Shown in pieces: positions 9,170 through 17,708 of a stretch of 64,000 nt of DNA. A program made the position numbers and the translations under genes. This stretch comes from VXRJ01 sp965262555 (GTDB lineage Bacteria > Acidobacteriota > Vicinamibacteria > Vicinamibacterales > UBA8438). The stretch spans positions 3,224,001 through 3,288,000 of the forward strand of contig OZ253543.1 of NCBI GenBank assembly GCA_965262555.1, in the 5' to 3' direction. The stretch's first letter is position 1. Each line of letters opens with the position of its first letter. Below the pieces are notes generated by a model. That model did not search any database, was not told the origin of the DNA, and saw nothing but the letters and a program-made list of their open reading frames with translations.

Positions 9170-10192
9170 ATGCTTGCGCCTCTCTTTCACCGGTGGGAAC
9201 GTCGCCTGGTCGCGCGGACGACCGACCGGCTGGTGCGGCCGTTCGAATGGGGACTCGACTGGGTGTTCGACGCACCGCCCGCCGGCGATCCAGCCGCCGC
9301 GCTGCGCCGGTGGGCGGCGGAACAGACCGCCGCGAGCGGGCACTTCTATGCGGCGCCGCCGGCCGACGCGTTCACGTTCGACGGGCACCACGTCTCGTTT
9401 CCGAGCGCGTTCCATACGCCGCATCCGGAGAACAACACCGTCCGCGCGCGGTACTTTCCGGCCCCGGCGCGGAACGGTGCGGCGCCGACGCGCGCGGTGG
9501 TGATCCTGCCGCAGTGGAATGCCGACGCGAACGCGCATGTCGCGCTGGCCCGGATCATTGCGCGGTGCGGCATCAGCGCGGTTCGGCTCAGCCTGCCGTA
9601 CCACGACGATCGGATGCCGCCCGAGCTGCACCGGGCGGACTACATCGTGAGCGCCAACGTCGGCCGCACCGTGCAGGTGTGTCGGCAGGCGGTGCTCGAC
9701 GCGCGGCGGACGGTCGACTGGCTTGAATCGCGCGGCTACGACCGGATCGGCATCCTCGGCACCAGCCTCGGATCGTGTCTCTCGATGCTGACCGCAGCGC
9801 ACGACCCGCGGATCCGCGCGGCGGCACTCAATCACATCTCGCCGTACTTCGCCGACGTGGTGTGGGAAGGGCTCTCGACGGCGCACGTGCGCGAGGGCTT
9901 CGACGGCGCCGAGGGCGCGATCGACCTGGAGACGCTGCGCGACTGCTGGCTGCCGATCAGTCCCGCGCCGTTCGTCCGCCAGATGCGGGGCACGCGGACG
10001 CTGCTGGTCTACGCGTTGTACGACCTGACGTTCCCGCTCCGCCTGTCGCGGCAACTGGTGGATCAGTTCCGGGCAGACGGTGTCGACCCGGAGGTGTGCG
10101 TCCTGCCGTGCGGACACTACAGCACCGGCGTTGCGCCGTTCGCCTGGATGGACGGCTGGGCACTGGTGCAGTTTCTCCGGCGGGCGTTGTAG
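9170..10192 (+). CDS. alpha/beta hydrolase family protein
   Basis: A 340-residue protein with an alpha/beta-hydrolase core. VVILPQWNADANAH is the strand before the oxyanion loop, GTSLGSC holds the nucleophile Ser, and CVLPCGHYSTG near the end supplies the His. The family resembles the uncharacterised ABHD18-like hydrolases. The substrate is unknown, though a lipid or aryl ester is plausible. It has no signal peptide. The ATG at 9170 is the first sensible start after a 130-bp region shared with the divergent rhodanese gene. Confidence 0.75.
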   Translation: MLAPLFHRWERRLVARTTDRLVRPFEWGLDWVFDAPPAGDPAAALRRWAAEQTAASGHFYAAPPADAFTFDGHHVSFPSAFHTPHPENNTVRARYFPAPARNGAAPTRAVVILPQWNADANAHVALARIIARCGISAVRLSLPYHDDRMPPELHRADYIVSANVGRTVQVCRQAVLDARRTVDWLESRGYDRIGILGTSLGSCLSMLTAAHDPRIRAAALNHISPYFADVVWEGLSTAHVREGFDGAEGAIDLETLRDCWLPISPAPFVRQMRGTRTLLVYALYDLTFPLRLSRQLVDQFRADGVDPEVCVLPCGHYSTGVAPFAWMDGWALVQFLRRAL

Positions 10193-10232
10193 GCCGCCCC
10201 CGGGACGCCTGGCGGCAGAGAGGACGCCGGAC

Positions 10233-10400
10233 GCTAGCAGCCCGTGGTGAAACCCCGCGTAACACCGAGAGTGGTGAGGCGCCCGCCTGACAAGGCGCGA
10301 CGAGGGAGCCTATCGGCCATATGCGACCGAGGAGCAACGCCGTGCAGGCGGGATGCATCGCCGCTCGAATGTAGCGGGGGTTTCACCACGGGCTGCTAGC
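10233..10400. mobile_element. 168-bp MITE-like palindromic element
   Basis: Near-perfect 24-bp terminal inverted repeats (GCTAGCAGCCCGTGGTGAAA and four more bases) face each other at 10233-10256 and 10377-10400. Inner arms also pair: CCCGCCTG with CAGGCGGG. There is no gene inside. CTAG is found at both ends and again directly outside the right end, which could be a short target duplication. It fills the gap between convergent genes, and the last base of the element is the first base of the stop codon of the following leftward gene. Confidence 0.8.
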
Positions 10401-10597
10401 TAGAGAAACCGGAGGAGGGTCCGGACCGCCTCGGCCAGGAGTTCGGCCAGTTCACGGACGACGGGCGTGATGTCCTGCTCGCTCACGACGTCGATGACGA
10501 TGACCGGCTGGGCGAAGATCAGCCAGATGATGGCGCCCGCGAGGAGGGCGGCCAGCAGCGCGGACAGGGCGACGAGGCTCAGGCCGAAACGGTTCAT
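10400..10597 (-). CDS. small single-pass membrane protein
   Basis: A 65-residue protein not recognised by family. Residues 5-34 (GLSLVALSALLAALLAGAII and on) form one membrane helix. The rest (VVSEQDITPVVRELAELLAE) is a short amphipathic helix, probably outside the cytoplasm. The TAG stop lies exactly at the edge of the MITE-like element, so the original C-terminus may have been changed by its insertion. It precedes the M16 peptidase pair on the opposite flank but has no clear functional link. Confidence 0.55.
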   Translation of the reverse strand: MNRFGLSLVALSALLAALLAGAIIWLIFAQPVIVIDVVSEQDITPVVRELAELLAEAVRTLLRFL

Positions 10598-10666
10598 CGG
10601 GCGCGGCCTTGCGACGCCGGCAGCGGCGCCATGGTGTGCTTCACCGGCGGATCACCCGCGGGCCTC

Positions 10667-12052
10667 TTATGGCCCGCCCGTGTCGGCACCGTCCGCCGGC
10701 GCCTCGACCGGGTCACCCAGGCCAAGACCGCCGAGCGACGACCGCACCTCCGGCGGACCGACCACCACCACGCCCAGCGCGTCCGGATCGATGTGACGCC
10801 GGGCCGCCTCGGTCGCCGCGGCGGCGTCGACCGCCTCGACGCGGGGCACGAACATCGCGTACTCGTCGTCCGGCAGATCGTGCAGCGCGAGGCGGAGCGC
10901 GGCGCGCGCCACCTGCCCCGAGGTCTCGAAGGCGCGTGGAAACCCGAGCGTCAGCGCCGGCTTCGCGACCGACAGTTCTTCGTCCGTCACCGGCCGCGCC
11001 GCCCGGATCGCGTGCAGTTCGTCGATCACCTCGCGCACCGCATCCGCCGTCACGGCCGCATCGACCGCCGTCTCCACCACAAACGGACCCCGGCCCCGCC
11101 GCGCGTCGAATATCGACCGGACGCCGTACGTGTAGCCCTTCGCCTCGCGCAGGTTCAGGTTGAGGCGGCTGGTGAACTGCCCGCCCAGCACCATGTCCAT
11201 GACGCGGATGGCGTGGAAGTCGTCCACGGATCGCGCGATACCGAGATGGCCGACGCGGATCTCCGACTGCACCGCCCCCTCGCGCGGGACGAAGGTCAGA
11301 CGCGCGGACGGCGCGGACGGATCGCCCGGCGGATCCGTGATCCCGGGCGCCAGTCTGTCGATCGGGTCGCCGCCGCCAGCTTCAGCCGCCGCCGCCGCGA
11401 GCGCCGCCTCGCTGCCGGCGGCGATGAGCACCGCGCGCTTCGACTCGTAGTGCGCGACATGGAACGCGCGCACGTCGTCGGCGCCAAGCGGCGCCAGGGT
11501 TCCGGTGTCGCCGAGCGGCGTGTGGCCGTAGGGATGGTCGCCGTACAGCACGCGCCGCCAGGTACGGTCCGCCACCGCACCGGCGGCATGGCGCAGTTGC
11601 GCGATCCGGCTGAGGCGCCGCGCGCGCACGCGGTCGACATCCGCCGGCTCGAAGCGCGGCTCGGTCGCCACCTCCATCAGCAGCGCCACCGCCGCGCGCG
11701 CGTGACGTGCGAGCGCCGAGACCCACAGCACCGTCGCGTCGCTCGAGACGTCGACGCTCAGGTAGCCGCCCAGGCGTCCGAGCGCCTCGTCCAGTTCGAT
11801 GGCGTCCCGCGTCCGCGTCCCCTCGTCCAGCAGGTCGGCGGTGAGACCCGCCAGGCCCTCGCATCCCGGTGGGTCGGCGGCGGCGCCGGACGGGATCAGC
11901 AGTGCGAGGGTGACGAGCGTCGTCCGCTCGTGCGCCACCATCCAGACCTGTCCGCCGGCCGGCCGACGGCCGAGGGTTCGCCTGATCGCCGGGAACGACA
12001 CGGGCGTGCTGCCGCTGACCGACGGCAGGACGGAACGATCGACCGCGGTCAC
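10667..12052 (-). CDS. M16 peptidase-like subunit without the zinc motif
   Basis: A 461-residue M16 (pitrilysin/processing peptidase) homologue. It keeps the family scaffold (VWMVAHERTTLVTLALLIPSG, GYLSVDVSSD, YGDHPYGHTPLGDTGTL, a second M16_C domain from about residue 215), but GLAGLTADLLDEGT stands where active members carry HxxEH. It should therefore be the non-catalytic half of a heterodimer, as in mitochondrial processing peptidase and bacterial M16 pairs. The four-base overlap with the active partner upstream supports this. No signal peptide is clear. Confidence 0.85.
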   Translation of the reverse strand: MTAVDRSVLPSVSGSTPVSFPAIRRTLGRRPAGGQVWMVAHERTTLVTLALLIPSGAAADPPGCEGLAGLTADLLDEGTRTRDAIELDEALGRLGGYLSVDVSSDATVLWVSALARHARAAVALLMEVATEPRFEPADVDRVRARRLSRIAQLRHAAGAVADRTWRRVLYGDHPYGHTPLGDTGTLAPLGADDVRAFHVAHYESKRAVLIAAGSEAALAAAAAEAGGGDPIDRLAPGITDPPGDPSAPSARLTFVPREGAVQSEIRVGHLGIARSVDDFHAIRVMDMVLGGQFTSRLNLNLREAKGYTYGVRSIFDARRGRGPFVVETAVDAAVTADAVREVIDELHAIRAARPVTDEELSVAKPALTLGFPRAFETSGQVARAALRLALHDLPDDEYAMFVPRVEAVDAAAATEAARRHIDPDALGVVVVGPPEVRSSLGGLGLGDPVEAPADGADTGGP

Positions 12053-13377
12053 GACGCCCCCACCGGCGCCGATCCCGTCAGGGCGCGATCGGCGGCGCCG
12101 GCCGGCACGATGCTCAGCACAATCCGCGCCGCCGGATCCAGCCAGCGCGCGACGGCCGCCGCGACGCCCTCGCGCGTGGCGCGTGCGTACCGGGCGTGGT
12201 CCTGCGCCAGGTAGTCGGGCGTCCTGGCCAGCACGTTGTACGTGTTCAACAGGTCCGACCGCCCCCCGAAGCCGCCGATCGACTCGCGGCGCCGCGCGAA
12301 GTCCGCCTCGACCTGCTGCCGCACCCGCTCCAGCTCGTCATCGGTCGGACCCTCTGCCGCGAGGCGCCCCACCTCCGCGCCGATCACCCGGTCGAGCTCG
12401 TCCAAGGCCTGATCGGGCGCGGCGGTCGCCACGATGCCGAACATCCCGGCCAGTTCCTGTGAGTACTGATGCGCCGAGACATCGGTCGCCAACTGCCGGT
12501 CATGCAGCAGCGCGCGGTACAGCCGCGACGACTTCCCGCCCGAGAGGATGCCGGACGCCAGGTCGAGCTCGGCGTCGTTCTCCGCATACAGGGGGGGTGA
12601 CATCCAGGTGAGGTAGAGGCGCGGCAGTTCCACCCGGTCTTCCAGCCGCAGCGACGCCGACCGCGCACGCGGATCGACGGCGGGCGGCACGACCGGCGCG
12701 GGCGGGCTGCCCGCCGGGATGTCACCGAAGTGCGCCTCCACGCGCTCGATCGCCTCGTCGACCGCGACGTCGCCCGCCACCACCAGCGACGCGTTCGCCG
12801 GATGGTAGTACGCGGCGAAGAACGCCCGGACATGATCCAGGTCGGCCGCGCGCAGGTCCTCGACCGATCCGATCACCGGCCAGTGGTACGGATGGTCCGG
12901 CGGGTAGTGCGCCGCGTACTGCACGAGGGACGCGAGGCCGTACGGCTGATTCTCGTAGCGCTGTCGCCGCTCGTTCAGCACGACGTCGCGCTGGTTGTCC
13001 AGCTTCTCCTGCGTCAGCGCCGGCAGCAGGTGGCCCATCCGGTCGGATTCCATCCACAGCGCCCGCTCCAGCGCGCCGCGCGGCACGACCTCCCAGTAGT
13101 TGGTCCGGTCGTTGCTGGTGGAGCCGTTCAGCGCCGCGCCGGCCTCCTGCAGCGGCCGGAAATAACTGCCGGGATGATGCGCCGATCCCTCGAACATCAG
13201 GTGCTCGAACAGGTGCGCGAAGCCGGTCCGTCCCGGCCGCTCGTTCTTTGACCCGACGTGGTACCAGAGGTTCACGGCGACGATGGGACAGTGGCGATCC
13301 TCGTGCACGATCACCTGCAGCCCGTTGTCGAGGGTTACCTTGACGTTCGGAATCTCCGCCGCGTTGCTGTCGGCCAC
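12049..13377 (-). CDS. M16 family zinc metallopeptidase (active subunit)
   Basis: A 442-residue M16 peptidase with the inverted zinc motif HLFEH at residues 55-59 and the downstream glutamates in DVVLNERRQRYE. The DHPYHWPVIG loop and FFAAYYHPANASLVVAGD are typical. It should cleave short or unfolded peptides in a closed chamber made with the inactive partner encoded next. No obvious N-terminal signal is present (MADSNAAEIPNVKVTLDNGL), which suggests a cytoplasmic location unless export is non-classical. The stop overlaps the start of the partner gene. Confidence 0.9.
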   Translation of the reverse strand: MADSNAAEIPNVKVTLDNGLQVIVHEDRHCPIVAVNLWYHVGSKNERPGRTGFAHLFEHLMFEGSAHHPGSYFRPLQEAGAALNGSTSNDRTNYWEVVPRGALERALWMESDRMGHLLPALTQEKLDNQRDVVLNERRQRYENQPYGLASLVQYAAHYPPDHPYHWPVIGSVEDLRAADLDHVRAFFAAYYHPANASLVVAGDVAVDEAIERVEAHFGDIPAGSPPAPVVPPAVDPRARSASLRLEDRVELPRLYLTWMSPPLYAENDAELDLASGILSGGKSSRLYRALLHDRQLATDVSAHQYSQELAGMFGIVATAAPDQALDELDRVIGAEVGRLAAEGPTDDELERVRQQVEADFARRRESIGGFGGRSDLLNTYNVLARTPDYLAQDHARYARATREGVAAAVARWLDPAARIVLSIVPAGAADRALTGSAPVGAS

Positions 13378-13380
13378 GGG

Positions 13381-13797
13381 CTACTCCCCCACCATCTGCA
13401 CGACCACCTGCCGGTCGCGCGGGCGCGTATCGAATTCCGCCAGGACGATCTGCTGCCACGTGCCGAGACGCACCCGGCCGCCGGTGAACGGCAGCGTGAG
13501 CGACGGCCCGATCATCGCCGCCCGCACGTGGCTCGACCCGTTGTCGTCTCCCCACCGTTCATGGTGCGCGTAGGCGCCGGCGCGCGGCGCGATCTGCTCG
13601 AGCAGGCGGTCGAAGTCGGCCACCGCGCCCGGCTCGAACTCGATCGTGGTGACGCCGGCGGTCGAGCCGACGACGCAGACGGTCACGATGCCGTCCGACA
13701 GGCCGGACGCCGCCACGGCCGACGCCACCACCTCAGAGAGGTCGCGCATGTCACCCTGCCCGGACGTCCGCAGATCGTGCGTGATGGTCTGCACCAT
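13381..13797 (-). CDS. YjbQ / UPF0047 family protein
   Basis: A 138-residue member of the YjbQ family. The C-terminus (GPSLTLPFTGGRVRLGTWQQ, AEFDTRPRDRQVVVQMVGE) and the HHERWGDDNGSSHVRAAM block match the family closely. YjbQ proteins have been linked to weak thiamin-phosphate-synthase activity, but the true role is unsettled. The ATG at 13797 gives the normal family length. A reading from 13830 only adds a short leader. It lies three bases upstream of the active M16 peptidase and may share its promoter. Confidence 0.88.
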   Translation of the reverse strand: MVQTITHDLRTSGQGDMRDLSEVVASAVAASGLSDGIVTVCVVGSTAGVTTIEFEPGAVADFDRLLEQIAPRAGAYAHHERWGDDNGSSHVRAAMIGPSLTLPFTGGRVRLGTWQQIVLAEFDTRPRDRQVVVQMVGE

Positions 13798-13870
13798 GGT
13801 TGCCACGGAAACGGGCCATTGTAACGGCATCGCCCGAAACGGCCAGCCTGCGCCGGGTTACAATGCGGGC

Positions 13871-14452
13871 GTGCGGAGACGGAACGGAATCGCGCGTTTG
13901 CGGCGGACCGGACGGCGGGCTGCAGTCGTCGCGCTGCTGACGCTGGCGGCCGGGGCCGGCCTCGGCCGGGGCGTCTCGGCCCAGCAGGGTGAGCTCGCCT
14001 TCGATCCGCCGGACGAGTGGATTGCCCAGGAGGTCTCCTCACCGATGCGCGTGGCGCAGTTCACGCTGCCGAAGGCGGAAGCGGACATCGAGGACGCCGA
14101 GTTGATCATCTTCTACTTCGGCGGCGCGGGGGGCAGCGTCGAGGCGAACCTGGAGCGGTGGACCAATCAGATGCTGCAGCCGGACGGCAGCCCCTCGGGC
14201 GATGTCGCCACCACGACCAGCTTCATGGTGGGTGATCTGGCGGTTACGCAGCTTGACGTATCCGGCATTTATGCAGCGGCGGTGCGCCCCGGATCCGCCA
14301 TGCGGTACCACAAGCCGGGCTACCGGCTGAAGGCGGCGGTCGTGGAGACTCCCGCCGGACCGTACTTCTTCAGGCTGACCGGCCCCGAGCAGACGGTGCG
14401 CACCTGGGACGATCGCTTCAGCGCCCTGCTGGAGTCGATCCGGCTGGAGTAG
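13871..14452 (+). CDS. secreted protein of unknown function
   Basis: A 193-residue protein with a clear signal peptide (RRNGIARLRRTGRRAAVVAL, hydrophobic core, cleavage near VSAQQ). The mature part has an alternating strand pattern and the phrases PDEWIAQEVSSPMRVAQFTL and IIFYFGGAGGSVEANLERW. I do not recognise a named family. Similar glycine-rich segments occur in exported hypothetical proteins of acidobacteria and planctomycetes, from memory. The GTG at 13871 is chosen because it just precedes the basic n-region. It diverges from YjbQ and converges on the bactofilin-like gene. Confidence 0.7.
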   Translation: MRRRNGIARLRRTGRRAAVVALLTLAAGAGLGRGVSAQQGELAFDPPDEWIAQEVSSPMRVAQFTLPKAEADIEDAELIIFYFGGAGGSVEANLERWTNQMLQPDGSPSGDVATTTSFMVGDLAVTQLDVSGIYAAAVRPGSAMRYHKPGYRLKAAVVETPAGPYFFRLTGPEQTVRTWDDRFSALLESIRLE

Positions 14453-14466
14453 CTCCGTCCACCGGC

Positions 14467-14570
14467 CGGAGCGATCCCGTCCGCCAGACGCCGCGACCGC
14501 CCGCGGAGCGACCCCGTCCGCCAGCGGCGACGCCCCCAATCCGCCAGCCGGAGCGAATGCCGTCCGCCAG
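14467..14570. repeat. three short direct repeats between convergent genes
   Basis: CGGAGCGAnCCCGTCCGCCAG occurs at 14467-14487, 14504-14524 and, with small changes, 14549-14570. The last copy ends directly at the stop codon of the leftward gene. No hairpin as strong as in family A is seen. Confidence 0.7.
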
Positions 14571-15710
14571 CTACGTGTAGGGCGGCGCCGGGGGCGGCGG
14601 CACATCCGGTGCGGGCGCTGGCGGCGCCTCCGGCGCAGATGGCTGAGCCGTCTGCGGCGCGGCGGGCCGCGGCGTCGGGATGTTGTTCAGGATGAGCGCG
14701 CCCAGGCCGGTCGTCCAGGCGGCGTACTCGATGAGGAAGCCGGTCAGGACGAAGAGCAGGCCGAACGCCCGGAACAGGCCCCCCGCCACCTCCAGCGTCT
14801 CGCCCAGGATGGCCGGCACCAGCAGCAGCGCGATGCCGGCCCAGACGCTGACGTAGGTGGCGGGTCCGAGCGCCCCCATCCGGCTGCGCACCCGATGCCC
14901 CACGCCCGTCACGACGCCGGTGAAGCCGACAATCGCAGCGCAGACCGCCGCCACAATCGCAAACGGCACGAGCAGGAGCAGCGGAATCCCGATGATGGAG
15001 ATTGCCAGCACGACGGTCGTGACGAGCACCAGCGGGAAGAACAGCAGTTGGGCCAGAAGTCCGACGACGCCCGCCTTGAGCGGTTCCGCCAGGGCGCGCT
15101 CCGCCACCCGTTGCGCCGGGCCGCGCGCCGCGAGGAACGCGACCGATGCAAGCAGCGCCAGCAGGAGGAACCGAACGACCTGCCCCACGACATCCCAGGT
15201 GCGGGCCATGCGGGACCGCATCGACGGAAACGGCCAGATGTCCGGACGCCACGCGAGCATCTCGCTGAGCGCCATCTCGCCGGCGTCGATGTGCGAGACG
15301 CTCCCGCGCACTTCGGCGCCCGGGGCACGGCGAAGCACGCCGCCGATGACGGCGACATCTCCCCGCACCGCCGCCTGCGGGCCCAGCCGCAACGGGCCGC
15401 CAATCGCCACGGCATCGCCGCGGACAGTGCCCCGCAGGACAAGCGGCCCGCCGATCGCCACGACGTCGCCGTTCACCTGCCCCGCGATCATGATCGGTCC
15501 CCCGATCACGACCACGTCGCCGTCGACACGCTCGCCTCGGCGCACGGCGAATCCGCCGCCCAGGCGGAAGACGTCGTCGCGGATGACCCGGCTCGCCGCA
15601 GGCGCGTCCGGCTCCGGCTGCCGCGCCTGCGCGTCCACGGCGGCGCCCAACAGACCGGCGCCAACGAGCACTGCCGCCACCCCCGCCACGCGCCGTTCAG
15701 AGTGCTGCAT
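14571..15710 (-). CDS. bactofilin-like repeat and membrane protein
   Basis: A 379-residue protein. A signal peptide (VAGVAAVLVGAGLLGAAVDA) leads into a run of short beta-helix repeats of the form GxVxGDVVxIGGP (about residues 60-145), as in polymer-forming bactofilins. Four or five membrane helices follow (about 170-340), then a Pro/Ala-rich tail ending in PPPPAPPYT. The arrangement suggests an extracytoplasmic scaffold anchored by a membrane bundle. The ATG overlaps the stop of the upstream small membrane gene (TGATG), so the two are produced together. Function is unknown, and an envelope-stress or septum role is possible. Confidence 0.75.
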   Translation of the reverse strand: MQHSERRVAGVAAVLVGAGLLGAAVDAQARQPEPDAPAASRVIRDDVFRLGGGFAVRRGERVDGDVVVIGGPIMIAGQVNGDVVAIGGPLVLRGTVRGDAVAIGGPLRLGPQAAVRGDVAVIGGVLRRAPGAEVRGSVSHIDAGEMALSEMLAWRPDIWPFPSMRSRMARTWDVVGQVVRFLLLALLASVAFLAARGPAQRVAERALAEPLKAGVVGLLAQLLFFPLVLVTTVVLAISIIGIPLLLLVPFAIVAAVCAAIVGFTGVVTGVGHRVRSRMGALGPATYVSVWAGIALLLVPAILGETLEVAGGLFRAFGLLFVLTGFLIEYAAWTTGLGALILNNIPTPRPAAPQTAQPSAPEAPPAPAPDVPPPPAPPYT

Positions 15711-16063
15711 CAGTCCTGCCCCTCCCGCTTGTCGAGGCCGTCCGGTCCAGCGTCCCGCCGTTCCCGCGACAGCAGACGGTCGATCCCGTACAGGGCGGCG
15801 AGCGCGAGCAGTTCGAAGGCAACGATGCCTCCGACCACGCCGGGCGATGTCATCGACGATCCGATGGCCTGAAGCGCGGCCATGGTCACCTCCCACCCGC
15901 CGCGGCCCTCTTCGAGGGCCTGGACGAGCCAGACAAACCCGTCGGCGAAGGCATTGACGAACGCGACGACCTGCGACAGGAAGAACGGCGCGAGCACCAC
16001 GACGCCCACCGCCAGCACCGCGAGGCCGGCCAGCGCCATCCCTGCCACGCGTCGCACCCGCAA
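15710..16063 (-). CDS. small two-helix membrane protein
   Basis: A 117-residue protein with membrane helices at about residues 8-37 (ALAGLAVLAVGVVVLAPFFL) and 75-95 (GVVGGIVAFELLALAALYGI) and a charged C-terminal tail (DRLLSRERRDAGPDGLDKRE). The TTG at 16063 is selected because AGGAGG lies six bases upstream. Longer readings add a basic leader without a ribosome site. The stop overlaps the ATG of the bactofilin-like gene. I do not recognise the family. Similar pairs sit beside anti-sigma or shock-response genes in other genomes, but none is seen here. Confidence 0.7.
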   Translation of the reverse strand: MRVRRVAGMALAGLAVLAVGVVVLAPFFLSQVVAFVNAFADGFVWLVQALEEGRGGWEVTMAALQAIGSSMTSPGVVGGIVAFELLALAALYGIDRLLSRERRDAGPDGLDKREGQD

Positions 16064-16181
16064 CCGTGACCTCCTCTCGCGTTGTCGATCCCGCCCACGT
16101 CCCCAATTCCGCCCACTGCCATGAGATACGCAGTCGGCGACGCTGAGGTTCACCTGCCGTGCCGCGGCGCCCGCGCCGCCG

Positions 16182-16757
16182 CTATCCCTCGGCCCGCGCT
16201 CGCATCCAGCAAAGGGCGGCGGCGAGATCGACCGCCGCGCGGGCCACTTGATCGATTCGGCCGAGCAGTTCCGGCGTCGGTTCGCTCCCCGACGTGAAGT
16301 CGTGCCGCGCCGCGTAGACGTAGCGCGGAATGATGTGGCTCCGGAAATCGAACATCAGACTGTTCGCCAGACCGATCGGCGACATATAGCTGCGCTGGCC
16401 GCCGGCGGTGCAGAGAAAGCCGACCGGCTTCTCCGCCCACGCGCTCCCCGTCAGCTCTACCAGATTCTTGGCCGCCGCGTTCAGGTCGTAGTTGTAGACC
16501 GGCGCCGCGATCAGGATCGCGCCGGCGCCCGCCACCTTATCGGTGATCGGTCCGATCGACGGATGGTCGTAGCAGGCGGCGCCGTCGCAAATCGGCAGGT
16601 CCCAGTCGCGGAGATCGATCAGGTCGTGCCGCGCGCCCATCGCGTCGAGCGCGGCATCCGCCGCGAGCGCCAGCAGATGCGACCGACTGGACGGATTGAG
16701 GGAACAGGAGACGACCAGCACGGGACCGCCGCCGGTTTCGGAGTCGGAGTCGGACAC
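16182..16757 (-). CDS. NAD(P)H-dependent FMN reductase family protein
   Basis: A 191-residue flavodoxin-like oxidoreductase. SCSLNPSSRSHLLA is the FMN-phosphate loop, and APVYNYDLNAAAKNLVELTG is the signature around the flavin ring. Family members reduce FMN, quinones, azo dyes or chromate with NAD(P)H. The start ATG gives a short acidic leader (MSDSDSETGGGP), and an internal start is possible. It is a single gene, 118 bases from the small membrane gene and 24 from the secreted Ig-like protein, whose promoter may not be shared. Confidence 0.85.
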   Translation of the reverse strand: MSDSDSETGGGPVLVVSCSLNPSSRSHLLALAADAALDAMGARHDLIDLRDWDLPICDGAACYDHPSIGPITDKVAGAGAILIAAPVYNYDLNAAAKNLVELTGSAWAEKPVGFLCTAGGQRSYMSPIGLANSLMFDFRSHIIPRYVYAARHDFTSGSEPTPELLGRIDQVARAAVDLAAALCWMRARAEG

Positions 16758-16781
16758 GCGACGAAGTATAGCGAGGGTCCG

Positions 16782-17702
16782 TCAGGGCGCCGACGCCGAG
16801 GGATGGACGGTGACCGAGACGTTGACCGGCGTCGTCAGAATGGTGTCGTCCGCCACTGCTTGCAGGACGTACTCGCCCGGCTCGCTGAAGCTGACGGTGG
16901 TGACGGCCCGACCTCCGTCGCCGATCTCCGGCACCCGCGGATCGAACGTGACCGTACCCGGACCGCGCCAGTGGAGCCAGGTGACCGCGACGCCGGTGCG
17001 CGCCGCGTTGCGCGGATCGATCATCGCCTGCGTCTGCGGGCCCGGGCGCGGCCTCCGTTCCGCCATGCGCGGGTTGGGCGGCGGGAAGCCGTCGTCGCCG
17101 GCAATGACCGCGATCTCCAGCGAATCGGGCAGCGTCACCTCGTGCCCATCGCCCCCCTCGACGCTGATGAACGGCGCCGCATTGTCGCCGTAGTCGGTGA
17201 CCGACTGAATCCCGGGCGTGCGGTTAAGCGACTTCACGCCGTCGTCGATCTCCCAGACCGGCCAGAGATGGCCGTGGGCGCGATCGGTTCGGCCGTTATG
17301 CGTCAGCGTCCAGATCAGATCCTGGTCGCCCCAGTCCGCCGGCACCCGGACTTCGAAGACGAACTGCTGCCGCCGGTTGTAGAAGTGGGTCGGCTGGCCG
17401 CGGTCTTGGGGACCCGGTTCGAGGACGTTGTCCGGGCCGACCGGTATGACCGGCCGCTCCTCGTAGTTCCGGTTCAGGTAGCCGAACACCATGGTGAACG
17501 ACCCGTCGGTGTTCCGCTCCCATCCCTCGAAGACCGGCTGGACGTTCTGGCCCCGCAGCCAGCGTTCCTGTGCGGAACCGGTCATGGCGGCGAACCCCAG
17601 AACGATGGCGAGCAGGGCACCGGCTGGCACGATGCCGACGCACCATGACATGGGCCGCCGGACTACGGAGGTGGAGGTCCGCCCACCCGTGAACGCGCCC
17701 AC
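16782..17702 (-). CDS. secreted Ig/PKD-like protein, copy 1
   Basis: A 306-residue exported protein. The n-region RRPMSWC and a hydrophobic stretch up to TGSAQ form a signal peptide. The mature part begins QPVFEGWERNTDGSFTMVFGY, with alternating strands and a C-terminal FSEPGEYVLQAVADDT block like PKD/Ig folds. It is a clear paralogue of the protein at 20576-21409: GYLNRNYEE...GPDNVLEPGPQDRGQPTHF matches AYFNHNFDP...GPNNRFEVEPADRGQTTTF, then WTLTH and WTLSH. The GTG at 17702 is seven bases past the preceding stop, and AGGAG overlaps that stop. It is probably co-transcribed with the two haem-copper proteins. No catalytic motif is seen, so a binding or structural partner is likely. Confidence 0.8.
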   Translation of the reverse strand: MGAFTGGRTSTSVVRRPMSWCVGIVPAGALLAIVLGFAAMTGSAQERWLRGQNVQPVFEGWERNTDGSFTMVFGYLNRNYEERPVIPVGPDNVLEPGPQDRGQPTHFYNRRQQFVFEVRVPADWGDQDLIWTLTHNGRTDRAHGHLWPVWEIDDGVKSLNRTPGIQSVTDYGDNAAPFISVEGGDGHEVTLPDSLEIAVIAGDDGFPPPNPRMAERRPRPGPQTQAMIDPRNAARTGVAVTWLHWRGPGTVTFDPRVPEIGDGGRAVTTVSFSEPGEYVLQAVADDTILTTPVNVSVTVHPSASAP

Positions 17703-17708
17703 CGCCGG

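Noticed and set aside
10631..12214. long rightward frame opposite the M16 genes
   Set aside because: Arg/His-rich antisense frame caused by high GC. The two M16 genes on the other strand have clear family motifs.
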